A stretch of DNA of 47,887 bases from a virus: positions 1 to 47,887 of the IMG/VR virus record IMGVR_UViG_3300036760_000293; one strand, written 5' to 3'. The notes beneath the pieces are model-generated. The model ran no database searches. It was not told the DNA's origin and saw only the letters and a list, made by a program, of their open reading frames with translations. Shown one piece after another: positions 8,268 through 17,159 of this stretch (position 1 is the first letter of the stretch; every line of letters begins with the position of its first letter). Made by a program: the position numbers and the translations under genes.

Positions 8268-8276
8268 GGATTTTAT

Positions 8277-9035
8277 ATGGCCCTCGAATGGAAAAAAATA
8301 CCCACCGTTCCCGTTCCTGTTGCCGATGGTGGAACAGGGCAAGTTACTGCACAGGCGGCTATTGATACTTTGACAGCAGTAACGGGAGCAACCAATGAGC
8401 ATGTACTTACAAAAGATACTGCTACTGGTAACGCTATTTTTAAGGCTGCTGTTGGCGGCGGTGGAGACGATGTTAAGGTTGCTATTGATGCTGGGGCTAC
8501 CGCGGGGTATTTAGGGGCGGCTTCGAACGATGGAGTATTAAGAACAGGTTCCGGACTTACTTATACCGATGGCGGGGATTATATAACAATAGATACTGTT
8601 GCAAAGCAAATACCATCAGGTGGTTTATATCTCGATGCCGCGGTAAACAACCATGCCAATGATAGTGTTTTTCTTATCCCTCTTGATACAAAAAAGTCTG
8701 GATTTACTGATGGGATAGAATCTACAGGAGACCATAGAATAACACCAGGCGTTGCCGGTTACTATAGTATTCACGGTTGTATTTGCTGGTCGAGTTCATT
8801 TATTAATAATTCATATTACCAGGCACGGGTATACATTAGTACCAATTTAGTGGCTATTAACACATCGAATCCAAACGCGGGTGGGGATACGTTTGTTCAC
8901 ATTAGTCTTAATCCAGTGTATCTTAGTGCTTCTGATTATATAGAACTATTCGGATGGAAACATGGGGATACTACCGCAGCCGATGTTGCAAGTGGTTCTT
9001 ACAGTACTTTTCTTTCTGTTCAAAGAGTTAGATAA
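8277..9035 (+). CDS. Tail fibre with C1q-like tip, 252 aa
   Basis: The N-terminus begins MALEWKKIP, followed by the fibre motif VADGGTGQVTAQAAIDTL. Residues 60-120 form a Gly/Ala/Asp shaft. The last 120 residues resemble a C1q/TNF jelly-roll head: GVAGYYSIHGCICWS, YQARVYISTNLVAINT, LNPVYLSASDYIELF, and a final TFLSVQRV strand. Such tips bind host surfaces, so this is the best receptor-binding candidate. Ribosome site AAGGATTTT precedes the ATG. Confidence 0.7.
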   Translation: MALEWKKIPTVPVPVADGGTGQVTAQAAIDTLTAVTGATNEHVLTKDTATGNAIFKAAVGGGGDDVKVAIDAGATAGYLGAASNDGVLRTGSGLTYTDGGDYITIDTVAKQIPSGGLYLDAAVNNHANDSVFLIPLDTKKSGFTDGIESTGDHRITPGVAGYYSIHGCICWSSSFINNSYYQARVYISTNLVAINTSNPNAGGDTFVHISLNPVYLSASDYIELFGWKHGDTTAADVASGSYSTFLSVQRVR

Positions 9036-9157
9036 TTCTTAGGATTTGGGATTGTGGAGAAATAAGATGTGCCTGTGATACTGGTAGAATTGTAGAATAC
9101 AGGGCCAACGAGGTTTTAACAGAACTTTATATTGCTGTTTGTGGTTGGTGGGTATAA
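9035..9157 (+). other. Open frame without ATG/GTG/TTG start, 40 codons
   Basis: An open frame ending at TAA 9155 reads IWDCGEIRCACDTGRIVEY and then ANEVLTELYIAVCGWWV. It looks protein-like, but only ATT codons (9035, 9044) are available as starts. It abuts the stop of the fibre gene and ends one base before the next ATG. It may be a start-codon-mutated small gene or use a rare start. Confidence 0.3.
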
Positions 9158-9158
9158 A

Positions 9159-9335
9159 ATGAACCAGGAAATAATCCATAAAATCAGGTGGTTGCAAAGA
9201 GTAGAGGGACATCGTCCTTGTTTTCGGTCGGGTAAACTGGAATGTTCTTATGAGAACGAGTGTTGTTGGGCCGAAATTTGTGACTTCGAAATGAATTGCA
9301 TAAAACCCTTGATTAAATTTGAGATAGTAGAATAA
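9159..9335 (+). CDS. Small Cys-rich protein, 58 aa
   Basis: ATG at 9159 gives a compact protein with seven Cys (RPCFRSGKLECSYENECCW, then EICDFEMNC), possibly metal-binding. It lies between a fibre gene and a coiled-coil virion gene. Family not recognised. Confidence 0.55.
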   Translation: MNQEIIHKIRWLQRVEGHRPCFRSGKLECSYENECCWAEICDFEMNCIKPLIKFEIVE

Positions 9336-9348
9336 AGGAAGATTAAAA

Positions 9349-10131
9349 ATGGGTATTGAAATAAGACCATCGGGTGAAGCGGCTGCTTATGCCAGTGCCG
9401 GGCAAATAATAGGAGCAGGACAAAGGGCCGAGGAAGAACGGGCCAGGGCGGACGAACAAGCGGCAAGAAATCAGCAACTACAAGCCCAGGACATGGCAAG
9501 ACAATGGGAAGTACAAAAAATGCTCCTTAATTCCCAACAGGATTTTTCCCACGAACAGAGAATGAGACAGGTCGAGTTGGACAAAGAGGCAAGGTCACAC
9601 GAATGGGAATTGCAGAAAGCCGAAATAGCGTCCAGGATGGATTTCGAACAACAGGAAAAAGAGAGGATACGCAGAACAGCGGCGTACACAGCCGGTAGGG
9701 ATGTAATTAATGAAAATGAAGGACTATCGAAAGAACAAAAAGATGCCGCTAATTTTCGTTTGTCTTCGAAATATCCCGATATTCCAGAAGCTGCTGCGGG
9801 TTTGGGTATGAATCCACGGGAACAACAGGCACAAACTACAGTCCAAAAACGCAGGGAATTAGAGGCCATTATCGGGCCGGAATTAGGTAAACTTATGAGT
9901 CTTGATGAACTTCAGGCTGAGGCTGATAGAATTACAGGAACAGCATCACGAATACCTACTACGCCAAATGAACAAACAAACACTAATGGAATAACCGCCA
10001 CAAACCCGACAACAGGAGAAAAACAAATATCCTATGATGGTGGGAATACATGGCAACCTTTCGAACCCGCTATTTCGAAATTATCCAGGCCAGCGTATAA
10101 TGGTGGTATAGGACAATATGGAGGATGGTAA
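9349..10131 (+). CDS. Coiled-coil internal virion protein, 260 aa
   Basis: Residues 20-125 form a long charged Gln/Glu/Arg/Ala-rich coiled coil (AEEERARADEQAARNQQLQA). A helical part follows, then a Thr/Asn-rich linker (TTPNEQTNTNGITATNPTTG) and a Gly/Tyr end. Together with the huge protein that follows, it matches the pair of internal or ejection proteins made by short-tailed phages. The ribosome site is AAGGAAGATTAAAA. Confidence 0.6.
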   Translation: MGIEIRPSGEAAAYASAGQIIGAGQRAEEERARADEQAARNQQLQAQDMARQWEVQKMLLNSQQDFSHEQRMRQVELDKEARSHEWELQKAEIASRMDFEQQEKERIRRTAAYTAGRDVINENEGLSKEQKDAANFRLSSKYPDIPEAAAGLGMNPREQQAQTTVQKRRELEAIIGPELGKLMSLDELQAEADRITGTASRIPTTPNEQTNTNGITATNPTTGEKQISYDGGNTWQPFEPAISKLSRPAYNGGIGQYGGW

Positions 10132-10134
10132 GAT

Positions 10135-13100
10135 ATGAACCTGCCCGAAGGATTTATTTTAGATAAACCGGTACGAACACAACCAACTGTAACACCGCCT
10201 CCAGGTTTTGTCATCGATTCGGATATTAATAATACTACAACACAGGCACAATCTTTAATAAGTAGATTTGGTAAGGGTTTGTATAATGCTATCCCAGAAA
10301 TAGAACGTGGTATTTATAAACAAGCATTACGTTTTTCTCCTGGTGTGATGGAACTAACAATAAAAGCCCAGGATGAAATATTGTCTGGTTCTCTCGGGCC
10401 AGAAGAAGCTAAAAGGATGCAAGAATATTTAGCCAAAGGAAGAAAACTGGCTGAACGTTTGAAACCTATTCCAGTACCGGAAGCTAAAACATGGCAAGAA
10501 AAAGGAGTCGATGTCGCTGCTGGTCTTATTAAATTTATGGCACAGCTGGGAATACTACGTAAGGGACTACCAAAAGGTACACCAGAAGGAATAGTATGGG
10601 AAATGCAGAATCTTGTGACTGGAGGCACCCCTGGACATGGTGCGGCTATGTATGCTTTATTCGGTATCCCGGGTAAGGTAATTCCTGGTACTTCCAAATT
10701 GGCTAAAGGCGGTAAATTGGCTGCTGAATCTGTATTACTCGGTGGTACTACCGCGTTGGAACAAAAACTAACCACCGGGGAAATTGACTGGAAAGATGTC
10801 GCTGTTAGTGCCGGTATTCCAGTTGCTTTGCATAGTTTAGGTTATGTTAAATCGAGAATAAAAGCCGGTGATAAGAAAGTTATCGAGGCGGCCCGAAATA
10901 TTCGAACATCTCAATGGCAGGCTACTACAACAGCCGGTGATATACTTAAAAGAAAGGCTGAACAAAAAATTTCAACAGGAAAAAATCCTGAACCCAGTAA
11001 AATGACAAAACAAGAATTTAGTAAATCTGGTGAAGTCGTTAATCATTTAGTTAGGTTAACACAGGCATATCGAGAAGGTAAAATTATTCCCCAAAAAGTA
11101 TTCGATAGTTATAGTAATGATTTACAATCCACTGATTATGGAACTAAATGGACAGCAAAACAAATTTTCGAATTGAAAAAACTTCAAGAAACCAAACCAG
11201 TAAAACCTGGACAAATTGTCAATGCCTATAAGACTACTTCAGGAAGCCGTACAAATATTCCTGAGACCGGTATAGTTAGACAAGGTGAAAGATATATAGA
11301 TAAAGTAACCGGCGAAGATGTTATTCTCGATAAAACTGCATCTGGAAGTGCCATGCAAAATGCACCCAAATCAACAACGATACCCGCCGAGGCGATGAAG
11401 GGGAAAGTCGCTGGCGAGTCGCTGGCGGAGAAAAAATGGTATCATGGTGGCCCCACTACATTAGAAGGTGGCGGTTTAGTAGAAGGAATGGTTACACATG
11501 ATTACTTAGAAGCACTACATTTTTCTAAACAGCACAAGAATGGAGTAGTTTATGAAGTTTCTCCAAAAGCAGTAGACCAAGCAAAACCTGGATCTAAAGA
11601 TGAAAATGGAATGTTAATCAATAACCCAGAACAATATGGATTTATTAAGCCAGTTAAGAGAGAAGATATGCCTTTCCCAGTCAAAATAGTCACTGGCGAA
11701 ACCGTCGTAGAAACCCCCAGTATAGATACCACAATAAAAAAGATAAACGAATATGCAGGCAAGGCCGCTGAGTTTCGTAAGACCGAAAGAGAACCGGCAC
11801 TTAAAGAATTTCATGCCAAGCAAGTTGCCGGTGGTAAAGAACAACTGGAAATAAACAAAGATAAAACAGCACAAGAGAGGTTACGTTCTATTGGTAAAGG
11901 AATGTATGGCACAGCGGAAAAAGGAGAGTTTACTCCTCCCCCGTTAGAAAATTCAGAATGGAATACCATATCACAAAAAGCAATAGATGTATATGGTGAC
12001 GATGTATTCAAACTTAATAATATTCAAAAAAGTTTGGACAGTTGGAGAAACACAGGTAAACTTCCGACTAATTATGAGTTGGGCCTATTAGAACCAGTCA
12101 TAGGAGAATCGACAATTGAAAACTTATATAAATTAGCACAGAAGCAAAGAAAGTTTACTCCCTGGGATATTATCCCTCTTACTATTAGTACATTGAAATC
12201 ACCGTTTGGTTACGACCCACAAGCCGCACGGCAACTATCGGGTATTATGTTTAGAAATCCTTTGATTTATATCAAAAATGTTTATAAAAATATACGGGCA
12301 TATACCGGTAAAGATTACGCCAGTAAATTATCCGAACAATTAGAGGCCGACCCGATGTGGAAGTTGGCCCAAAAGAAAGCTGAACTTAACCTATTAGGAG
12401 TTAAACCCTGGAAAGCATTATCTAAAACACAAACAAGACTGCAACAGTATGGTGACTTCACAGAAGCCCTGAATAAAAGTGATAATAAGTTTTTCCAAAA
12501 ATGGGGAAAACTATTATCAGCTTCCGAACGTGGGGCCAATCTTGGTATCGATAGTGCTATGATTGATTTGCTTAAAGGCAAAGCAAGACAATTAGAGCAA
12601 ATACAAGAACGCAATATAAGACGCGGTAAACCTATTTGGACGGAAGAACAGGTCGATAAATACTGGAAAGATGCCGGTAAAGATATTAATGCTTTTACCA
12701 AGCGTGTTATTGCAACAAATCCATCCGCACGCAAAATACAAAATGCGGCCAACCTAATTATGTTCTCTCCTGCTTACACAGCCTCTTACCCGTATAGAAG
12801 TTGGAGAACACTTAGAAATTTGTTTGCCGGTACTCCTGGCAACAGGACTACGGCGTTGCAATATACGTTAAGCCAAATTGCCGCACTAACGGCTTTAAGT
12901 GCCATACCCGCTTATGTGGCACACAAGTATAGAACTAATAATCCAACCGAAGAACCGCCGATAGATAGTTCTACCAATCCACTTAATACTTTATGGGGAC
13001 ATCTCAGGCATGGTACTGATGTTTATGATTTTACATTCGGCGAAGGAAGTTATTATAGATTGTTAGGCAGGATAGGTGTTAGTGCTGTTTTGTACGGAGA

Positions 13101-13938
13101 AAAACTGGCCACAGGAAAAGAACGAACACAATTATGGAATAGGACAGCCCCTAATGCCGGTGAAGAAATCAGGCGGTTTCTTGCTTCGAGAGAAACAGTT
13201 GCATTAGGCCTGGCTAAAACTTTAATGACCGGCAAAGACTGGTTGGGTAATCCTATCGATACCCAATTTGTCATAAATCAAATGATGCCGATGTCAGCAT
13301 TGAAAGATTTAGTAGATGCCGGGTTTGCTAATGGAACGTGGCAAAGTACGATGCAGGAGGATATAAGTGAAGGTAGTAAAAATTTTATGGCAACCATTCC
13401 TCCCGCTTTAACCGGGGTCCTCGGTGCTGGTGTTACGAGTTATAAAGTTAACCCGTCTTCAACCAGGAGTAACTTTAGAAATGTTATAGCCAAAAACGAA
13501 TACAAGAAACCCTGGGATGATTTGACACGAATCGAACAGGCGAGATTAAACATAAAATACAAGGACAGTTTTAATAAACTTAATATGGCTGTTTCACAGT
13601 ACCGTGTTGAAAATCCTACGAACACACAAGCTTTGGTGGATAAAATCAGGACAGAAGAAAACAAGTCCGGCGATAAAATACGTAAAAAATTAAACAGTAC
13701 GGCCAGGGAATTATTAAAGGGTGTTTCTGTTAATGTCAATAGAAGTCCTCGAAAACTGTTTCTAAATGACAAGAGATATAACAGGTATATGGAATTAACG
13801 GCCAAATATCTTAATGAAAGAGTGGTTAAACTTAAACTTGACAACGTACGTCCTGATATTAAAAAGTCGATGCTTCAATCGGCTGTCATTTATGCCAAAG
13901 CCAAAGCGTATTACGACCTGGAGAAAGAGGGTATATAA
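10135..13938 (+). CDS. Giant internal (polyvalent-type) virion protein, 1267 aa
   Basis: The largest gene here. It begins with LPEGFILDKPV, followed by proline-rich linkers and Lys/Ala-rich helices. Near residues 433-530 a block WYHGGPTTLEGGG...LHFSKQHKNGVVYEVSP resembles ADP-ribosyltransferase-like folds fused in phage polyvalent proteins. Residues 790-1100 (FSPAYTASYPYRSWRT, IAALTALSAIPAYVAHKY, RRFLASRETVALGL) look like the membrane-active part of the LPD38-type region. It is probably packed in the head and injected with DNA. Confidence 0.65.
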   Translation: MNLPEGFILDKPVRTQPTVTPPPGFVIDSDINNTTTQAQSLISRFGKGLYNAIPEIERGIYKQALRFSPGVMELTIKAQDEILSGSLGPEEAKRMQEYLAKGRKLAERLKPIPVPEAKTWQEKGVDVAAGLIKFMAQLGILRKGLPKGTPEGIVWEMQNLVTGGTPGHGAAMYALFGIPGKVIPGTSKLAKGGKLAAESVLLGGTTALEQKLTTGEIDWKDVAVSAGIPVALHSLGYVKSRIKAGDKKVIEAARNIRTSQWQATTTAGDILKRKAEQKISTGKNPEPSKMTKQEFSKSGEVVNHLVRLTQAYREGKIIPQKVFDSYSNDLQSTDYGTKWTAKQIFELKKLQETKPVKPGQIVNAYKTTSGSRTNIPETGIVRQGERYIDKVTGEDVILDKTASGSAMQNAPKSTTIPAEAMKGKVAGESLAEKKWYHGGPTTLEGGGLVEGMVTHDYLEALHFSKQHKNGVVYEVSPKAVDQAKPGSKDENGMLINNPEQYGFIKPVKREDMPFPVKIVTGETVVETPSIDTTIKKINEYAGKAAEFRKTEREPALKEFHAKQVAGGKEQLEINKDKTAQERLRSIGKGMYGTAEKGEFTPPPLENSEWNTISQKAIDVYGDDVFKLNNIQKSLDSWRNTGKLPTNYELGLLEPVIGESTIENLYKLAQKQRKFTPWDIIPLTISTLKSPFGYDPQAARQLSGIMFRNPLIYIKNVYKNIRAYTGKDYASKLSEQLEADPMWKLAQKKAELNLLGVKPWKALSKTQTRLQQYGDFTEALNKSDNKFFQKWGKLLSASERGANLGIDSAMIDLLKGKARQLEQIQERNIRRGKPIWTEEQVDKYWKDAGKDINAFTKRVIATNPSARKIQNAANLIMFSPAYTASYPYRSWRTLRNLFAGTPGNRTTALQYTLSQIAALTALSAIPAYVAHKYRTNNPTEEPPIDSSTNPLNTLWGHLRHGTDVYDFTFGEGSYYRLLGRIGVSAVLYGEKLATGKERTQLWNRTAPNAGEEIRRFLASRETVALGLAKTLMTGKDWLGNPIDTQFVINQMMPMSALKDLVDAGFANGTWQSTMQEDISEGSKNFMATIPPALTGVLGAGVTSYKVNPSSTRSNFRNVIAKNEYKKPWDDLTRIEQARLNIKYKDSFNKLNMAVSQYRVENPTNTQALVDKIRTEENKSGDKIRKKLNSTARELLKGVSVNVNRSPRKLFLNDKRYNRYMELTAKYLNERVVKLKLDNVRPDIKKSMLQSAVIYAKAKAYYDLEKEGI

Positions 13939-13974
13939 TAAAAAAGTCATAGGTAACACCCGTGTCCCTATGAC
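13939..13974 (-). terminator. Rho-independent terminator of the leftward arm
   Basis: GTCATAGG (13946-13953) pairs perfectly with CCTATGAC (13967-13974), with an inner ACAC/GTGT pairing. On the minus strand the stem is followed by six T (13945-13940). It lies about 200 bp past the last leftward gene and opposite the end of the 1267-aa gene and the holin leader, so leftward transcripts run antisense to the holin gene before stopping. Confidence 0.75.
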
Positions 13975-13986
13975 TAATGATAGGTG
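13970..13986 (+). promoter_or_regulatory. Shared 17-nt translation leader (holin copy)
   Basis: ATGACTAATGATAGGTG here is identical to 44394-44410 in front of the coat gene. In both places the start codon begins exactly six bases after the element, so AGGTG acts as the ribosome site. The element also encodes a mini-frame beginning M-T-N-D-R. Confidence 0.65.
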
Positions 13987-13991
13987 CCTGG

Positions 13992-14168
13992 ATGAATGAG
14001 CCAACCATAAGAGAAAGATTAACCAGGATAGAAACAATACTGGAAAATCATATTCATCACCATGAATTAAAAGACAAATGGATGATTAGAATTGTCGGCG
14101 GGTTGGTGTCTGGTATTATCATGTTGATTCTGCCTGGATTTTTGTGTTGGATTCGTAGTGTTATTTAA
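13992..14168 (+). CDS. Holin-like small membrane protein, 58 aa
   Basis: ATG at 13992 is preferred to the in-frame ATG at 13977 because AGGTG precedes it by five bases. The N-terminal 25 residues are a charged helix (RERLTRIETILENHIHHHE). Residues 35-54 are one membrane segment (VGGLVSGIIMLILPGFLCWI). This layout matches small XhlA/class III-like holins. It is the last rightward gene, where lysis genes are usual. Its stop overlaps the stop of the converging gene. Confidence 0.6.
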   Translation: MNEPTIRERLTRIETILENHIHHHELKDKWMIRIVGGLVSGIIMLILPGFLCWIRSVI

Positions 14169-14590
14169 CTTACCAATGTAGTTTGTTTACCATTACCATT
14201 AACCTGTTTCTCTAATACTTGTTCCCTTGGGCTCTTAAGATAACGCCCTAAACCAAGTCCCATTAAAGCGGGAAGCATTAGGGGCAACGGCCCGGTAGGA
14301 TCGAATACTGTTTGTTTAATCTCCATCGAATTGGTAATACTATAATCCAAAGCGTCAACAGAGTACTTAAATTTATTCACTACCTGTCGTTTTAGTCTTA
14401 TTGCATCGAAGAGACTTGTGTATAATGGATTGGCAGAAGTATAACCGCCGTTTATGGCAATCACATCGGGGTCAAGATATGCCGGTATTAATACATCCTG
14501 GATACAACTTGTTCCCATGAAGACAACCAGGAATAACACTAAAAATCCTGCGAATAGTTTTTGTTTTTTGTTCACTTGTTTTCCTTTCAT
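14165..14590 (-). CDS. Putative lipoprotein, 141 aa
   Basis: The N-terminus is Lys-rich, followed by a hydrophobic stretch and MGTSC at residues 25-29, a slightly atypical lipobox (Gly at -3) with Cys29 as the lipid site. The mature part has no recognised domain; the tail is basic (GRYLKSPREQVLEKQV). Being the last leftward gene and opposite a holin, an outer-membrane lysis (spanin-like) role is possible but unproven. AAAGGAAA precedes the ATG. Confidence 0.6.
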   Translation of the reverse strand: MKGKQVNKKQKLFAGFLVLFLVVFMGTSCIQDVLIPAYLDPDVIAINGGYTSANPLYTSLFDAIRLKRQVVNKFKYSVDALDYSITNSMEIKQTVFDPTGPLPLMLPALMGLGLGRYLKSPREQVLEKQVNGNGKQTTLVS

Positions 14591-14595
14591 TAATA

Positions 14596-14724
14596 TTACT
14601 GTTTCTTGTTTTCGATTACTTCTTTCATCTTCTTATCCCAATACTCTTTTATTTTAACCTGTTTTTCAGTGTACTTTTTTATAGCATTTTCACAGGCTTG
14701 TTTTGTTAGGTCTTCAGCTTTCAT
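14596..14724 (-). CDS. Small charged protein, 42 aa
   Basis: ATG at 14724 overlaps the upstream stop (TAATG). The product is a Lys/Glu-rich helix (KAEDLTKQACENAIKKYTEK). It sits tightly between two genes of the leftward arm. Family unknown. Confidence 0.6.
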   Translation of the reverse strand: MKAEDLTKQACENAIKKYTEKQVKIKEYWDKKMKEVIENKKQ

Positions 14725-15152
14725 TATTTTTCATCCAACCATTTCGTATAATGTGTTTTGTGTGTTAAAATAAATTCCAGTTCCAATCCTTCTTCTTGGT
14801 CTGAATCATATATCTTCGTTGCCTTAAATCCACCTGTGCCTACCGAACACCTAATGTCCATTCCAGACACTTCTTGTAATAGTTCCCGGGCACACAATAC
14901 TAAATCGACAATAGATGGTACTTTCGTATCTCCATTAGCCTGATACCAACACCAATTCGTAGTCAACATTGCCTTGTGTACTTTCTCGAAATTAAAATCA
15001 CTAATAATTTTGTCAATTAACTCTTTCATTCTTTCACCATCTTTCTGTTTTCCTATTAAATTCGAACCAGTTTTTACAGGTGTTATTTTTATTTCTTGTT
15101 TCCATTTAGGCCAAGACTTTACTATTTTCCTGGCATGTTCGAAATGATTCAT
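14724..15152 (-). CDS. Hypothetical protein, 142 aa
   Basis: The protein begins MNHFEHARKIVKSWPKWKQE, a Trp/Lys-rich helix, and later has LIDKIISDFNFEKVHKAM and an acidic end. N-terminal stretches of this type are seen in many small phage proteins of unknown role. It follows a terminator at 15178-15216, so it is probably expressed from its own promoter or by readthrough. Confidence 0.65.
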   Translation of the reverse strand: MNHFEHARKIVKSWPKWKQEIKITPVKTGSNLIGKQKDGERMKELIDKIISDFNFEKVHKAMLTTNWCWYQANGDTKVPSIVDLVLCARELLQEVSGMDIRCSVGTGGFKATKIYDSDQEEGLELEFILTHKTHYTKWLDEK

Positions 15153-15177
15153 TTTATTATCCTACTATATTATTCCT

Positions 15178-15216
15178 AAAAAATAACAAGTAGCCCTAAC
15201 GGTGAGCCAGGGCTAC
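15178..15216 (-). terminator. Rho-independent terminator
   Basis: GTAGCCCT (15190-15197) and AGGGCTAC (15209-15216) form a perfect 8-bp stem with an 11-nt loop. On the minus strand it is followed by TTGTTATTTTTT. It lies just after the stop of the DUF669-like gene. Confidence 0.8.
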
Positions 15217-15240
15217 CTGTTCGAGCAAAAGAGATATGTG

Positions 15241-15873
15241 TTACAATTCTAATGCCTCGATAATAAGATCGGCTACTTCAGGATAAGTTGCATAATCATC
15301 TTGGTCAATATCTAACTCATACTCATCGATGATCTCCTGGAGACCGGCTTCATTATCTAATTTACCCATCTTACTTACTATCTTTGCTGTCAATTCCTCT
15401 TTGTCATCGGCCTCACCAGTCTCTTCGGCCTTACCATCATTCCCTGGTTCTTTTACATCCACGTCTTCGAGCAACCCAATGAAATCGACATTGGTAAACT
15501 CCTGCTTTGTTCTCACGCGGAAAGCAATAGGCATTCCTTCTGACTGCCCGGCAACTTCGGCAATATCTTCCGCATCCCCCGGTGGTTCGATTCCAAGAAC
15601 TGCTAAATCACCCTGGAACCAACATAAATTATCTTCAGTCTCGAGACCGGCAATCTTGATTTGCTTACGGCCTTCGAAACCTTCCGGGGCAGTAGCCTCG
15701 ATTGTCCATACACATTGAAGACGATGGGCATCGGATTTGGACAACCCGACAACGGCACTTTTAATAACACCCTCGTAATCACCGTCAGGCAAGCCACCAC
15801 CTGTTCGCGGGGAAGCACCCTTCCACTTTTTCTGCAATGCACGTAATTTTTCTACTACAGATTCTTTTGCCAT
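15241..15873 (-). CDS. ssDNA-binding protein, DUF669-like, 210 aa
   Basis: Residues 25-120 (LPDGDYEGVIKSAVVGLS; RLQCVWTIEATAPEGFEGRK; CWFQGDLAVLGI) have the pattern of DUF669 proteins, phage OB-fold-like partners of recombinases. The rest is strongly acidic (GNDGKAEETGEADDKEELTA), as in SSB tails that recruit partners. It lies next to a Sak4-like ATPase and a RecB-like exonuclease, which supports a recombination and replication role. Confidence 0.7.
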   Translation of the reverse strand: MAKESVVEKLRALQKKWKGASPRTGGGLPDGDYEGVIKSAVVGLSKSDAHRLQCVWTIEATAPEGFEGRKQIKIAGLETEDNLCWFQGDLAVLGIEPPGDAEDIAEVAGQSEGMPIAFRVRTKQEFTNVDFIGLLEDVDVKEPGNDGKAEETGEADDKEELTAKIVSKMGKLDNEAGLQEIIDEYELDIDQDDYATYPEVADLIIEALEL

Positions 15874-16037
15874 ACATTTATCCTTTCGTTAAAAAATAGT
15901 ACTATTTTACAACTATTACAAAAACTATGTTGTTTTCTATGTCGATACACCTCCTTTCCTTTCATTACCACACACTGATTAGGCGTCCCAGGAGCCCCGT
16001 AGAGACACGATCTTTCTCCTACCCACCAATGACACAC
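15855..16037 (-). CDS. Possible small Cys/His-rich protein, 60 aa
   Basis: A GTG-started frame begins just after the stop of the Sak4-like gene and overlaps the next gene by 19 bp. It contains CHWWVGERSCLYG and HSFCNSCKIVLFF, which might bind zinc. No clear ribosome site precedes the GTG. A strong AAGGAGGT inside the frame is not followed by a good start. It could equally be an untranslated spacer. Confidence 0.3.
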   Translation of the reverse strand: MCHWWVGERSCLYGAPGTPNQCVVMKGKEVYRHRKQHSFCNSCKIVLFFNERINVWQKNL

Positions 16038-16043
16038 CTGTTT

Positions 16044-16997
16044 TTACGTGGTTATTTTTCTATGTCGTTTAATCAATTTTTTATGGGACTTAGTTCCACT
16101 ACTGAAACAACCCAAAAGATTATCGACTGCTTCCCGCTCGGTTGCAAACCGCATTGTTCCCTCCGGGTATTTCTTTAATAGAACATTCAGGTTGTCTTTG
16201 GCCTCTTCTGTCTCACTACTCAGGCAGGAGATACACCTGGTGGGGCGGCTCTTTGCTTTTCTAATTACATCGTTTACAACCCTCATATGTAGTATCATCG
16301 AACAGGCATCACCCACCGAGTTGTAAATCGAATTACTTAAATCCATACTGGCCTTTTCAACTTCCCTGTTGTTCTCCGTTCGTTTTCTTTCCCGCTCGTG
16401 TGATAGTATCAAAACACCTGGGCCTAATGATGCCAGTCTCAATACCTGGTATTCGAGTTCGAAGCGTAATTCCTGCCACGCTTCGGCGAACCAACCGTCC
16501 ATGCCTACTTTACGTGTTGCCTCACGCAAATCGGCTATTTCCATGTCGTGACATATCGTACTGATACCGAGGGGGGCCAAAGCGTCGATAGTATCTATAC
16601 ACCACATCTTAACAGTCTCGACTAATCCGGGAGACTTTTCCATCTTATCGACAAACGCACGGAAGGTAGGCCATGTCGGAACCATTGTTTTACGGATGTT
16701 CCAACTGTGATTGACACGTTCGCATTGGATAAAATATACACCAGGTTCGGGCAAGTGATATTTCTCTTGCAAAGCAAAACCAAGTTCCTCGGCAAACTTG
16801 CTTTTACCTATGCCCGGCATACCATAGACAGCCGAGATGGACTCTTCGAAACAGGTTGTAGCTGCAGATGCGGCTGTTTCGAATTCTACATCATGTATTG
16901 TTTGTTGTTTCTCGATACGCTTTAAGCGGGAAGCGAATTTGCTTTTCTTACCGGTTTTTGCTACACCCAATGTTCCCCGTTTAATTATTTGTTTCAT
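16044..16997 (-). CDS. Sak4-like RecA-fold ATPase, 317 aa
   Basis: Walker A GMPGIGKS (residues 59-66), Walker B WCIDTIDAL (132-140) and a following ILILSHE-type strand (VLILSHERER) match AAA_24/Sak4 single-strand annealing ATPases. These load on ssDNA with an SSB-like partner. Gene order Sak4, small genes, Fe-S exonuclease and DUF669 protein matches known phage recombination modules. Length fits the family. A Lys/Arg-rich N-terminus and tail may bind DNA. Confidence 0.75.
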   Translation of the reverse strand: MKQIIKRGTLGVAKTGKKSKFASRLKRIEKQQTIHDVEFETAASAATTCFEESISAVYGMPGIGKSKFAEELGFALQEKYHLPEPGVYFIQCERVNHSWNIRKTMVPTWPTFRAFVDKMEKSPGLVETVKMWCIDTIDALAPLGISTICHDMEIADLREATRKVGMDGWFAEAWQELRFELEYQVLRLASLGPGVLILSHERERKRTENNREVEKASMDLSNSIYNSVGDACSMILHMRVVNDVIRKAKSRPTRCISCLSSETEEAKDNLNVLLKKYPEGTMRFATEREAVDNLLGCFSSGTKSHKKLIKRHRKITT

Positions 16998-17016
16998 CCT
17001 TTTGCTCCTTATATTT

Positions 17017-17148
17017 TTACTTTACAATTCTGTGTAAGTCAGCCAAAACAACAATCGCCGGATCGAACGCAAATCTTGCCCCTGTTTTCGTAGCCTCTTG
17101 CAATTCTTTTACTGCCGCATCGTGTGGATTTATATTCGTACCAGGCAT
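17017..17148 (-). CDS. Small protein, 43 aa
   Basis: An open frame with ATG at 17148 gives MPGTNINPHDAAVKELQEAT followed by FDPAIVVLADLHRIV. GAAAGGTAAAAA precedes it. It fills the gap between two early genes and its stop is 20 bp before the ATG of the Sak4-like gene. Family unknown. Confidence 0.55.
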   Translation of the reverse strand: MPGTNINPHDAAVKELQEATKTGARFAFDPAIVVLADLHRIVK

Positions 17149-17159
17149 TTTTTACCTTT

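Noticed and set aside
10314-10775. 153-codon minus-strand open frame
   Set aside because: Antisense to the 1267-aa gene, with composition expected of a shadow frame.
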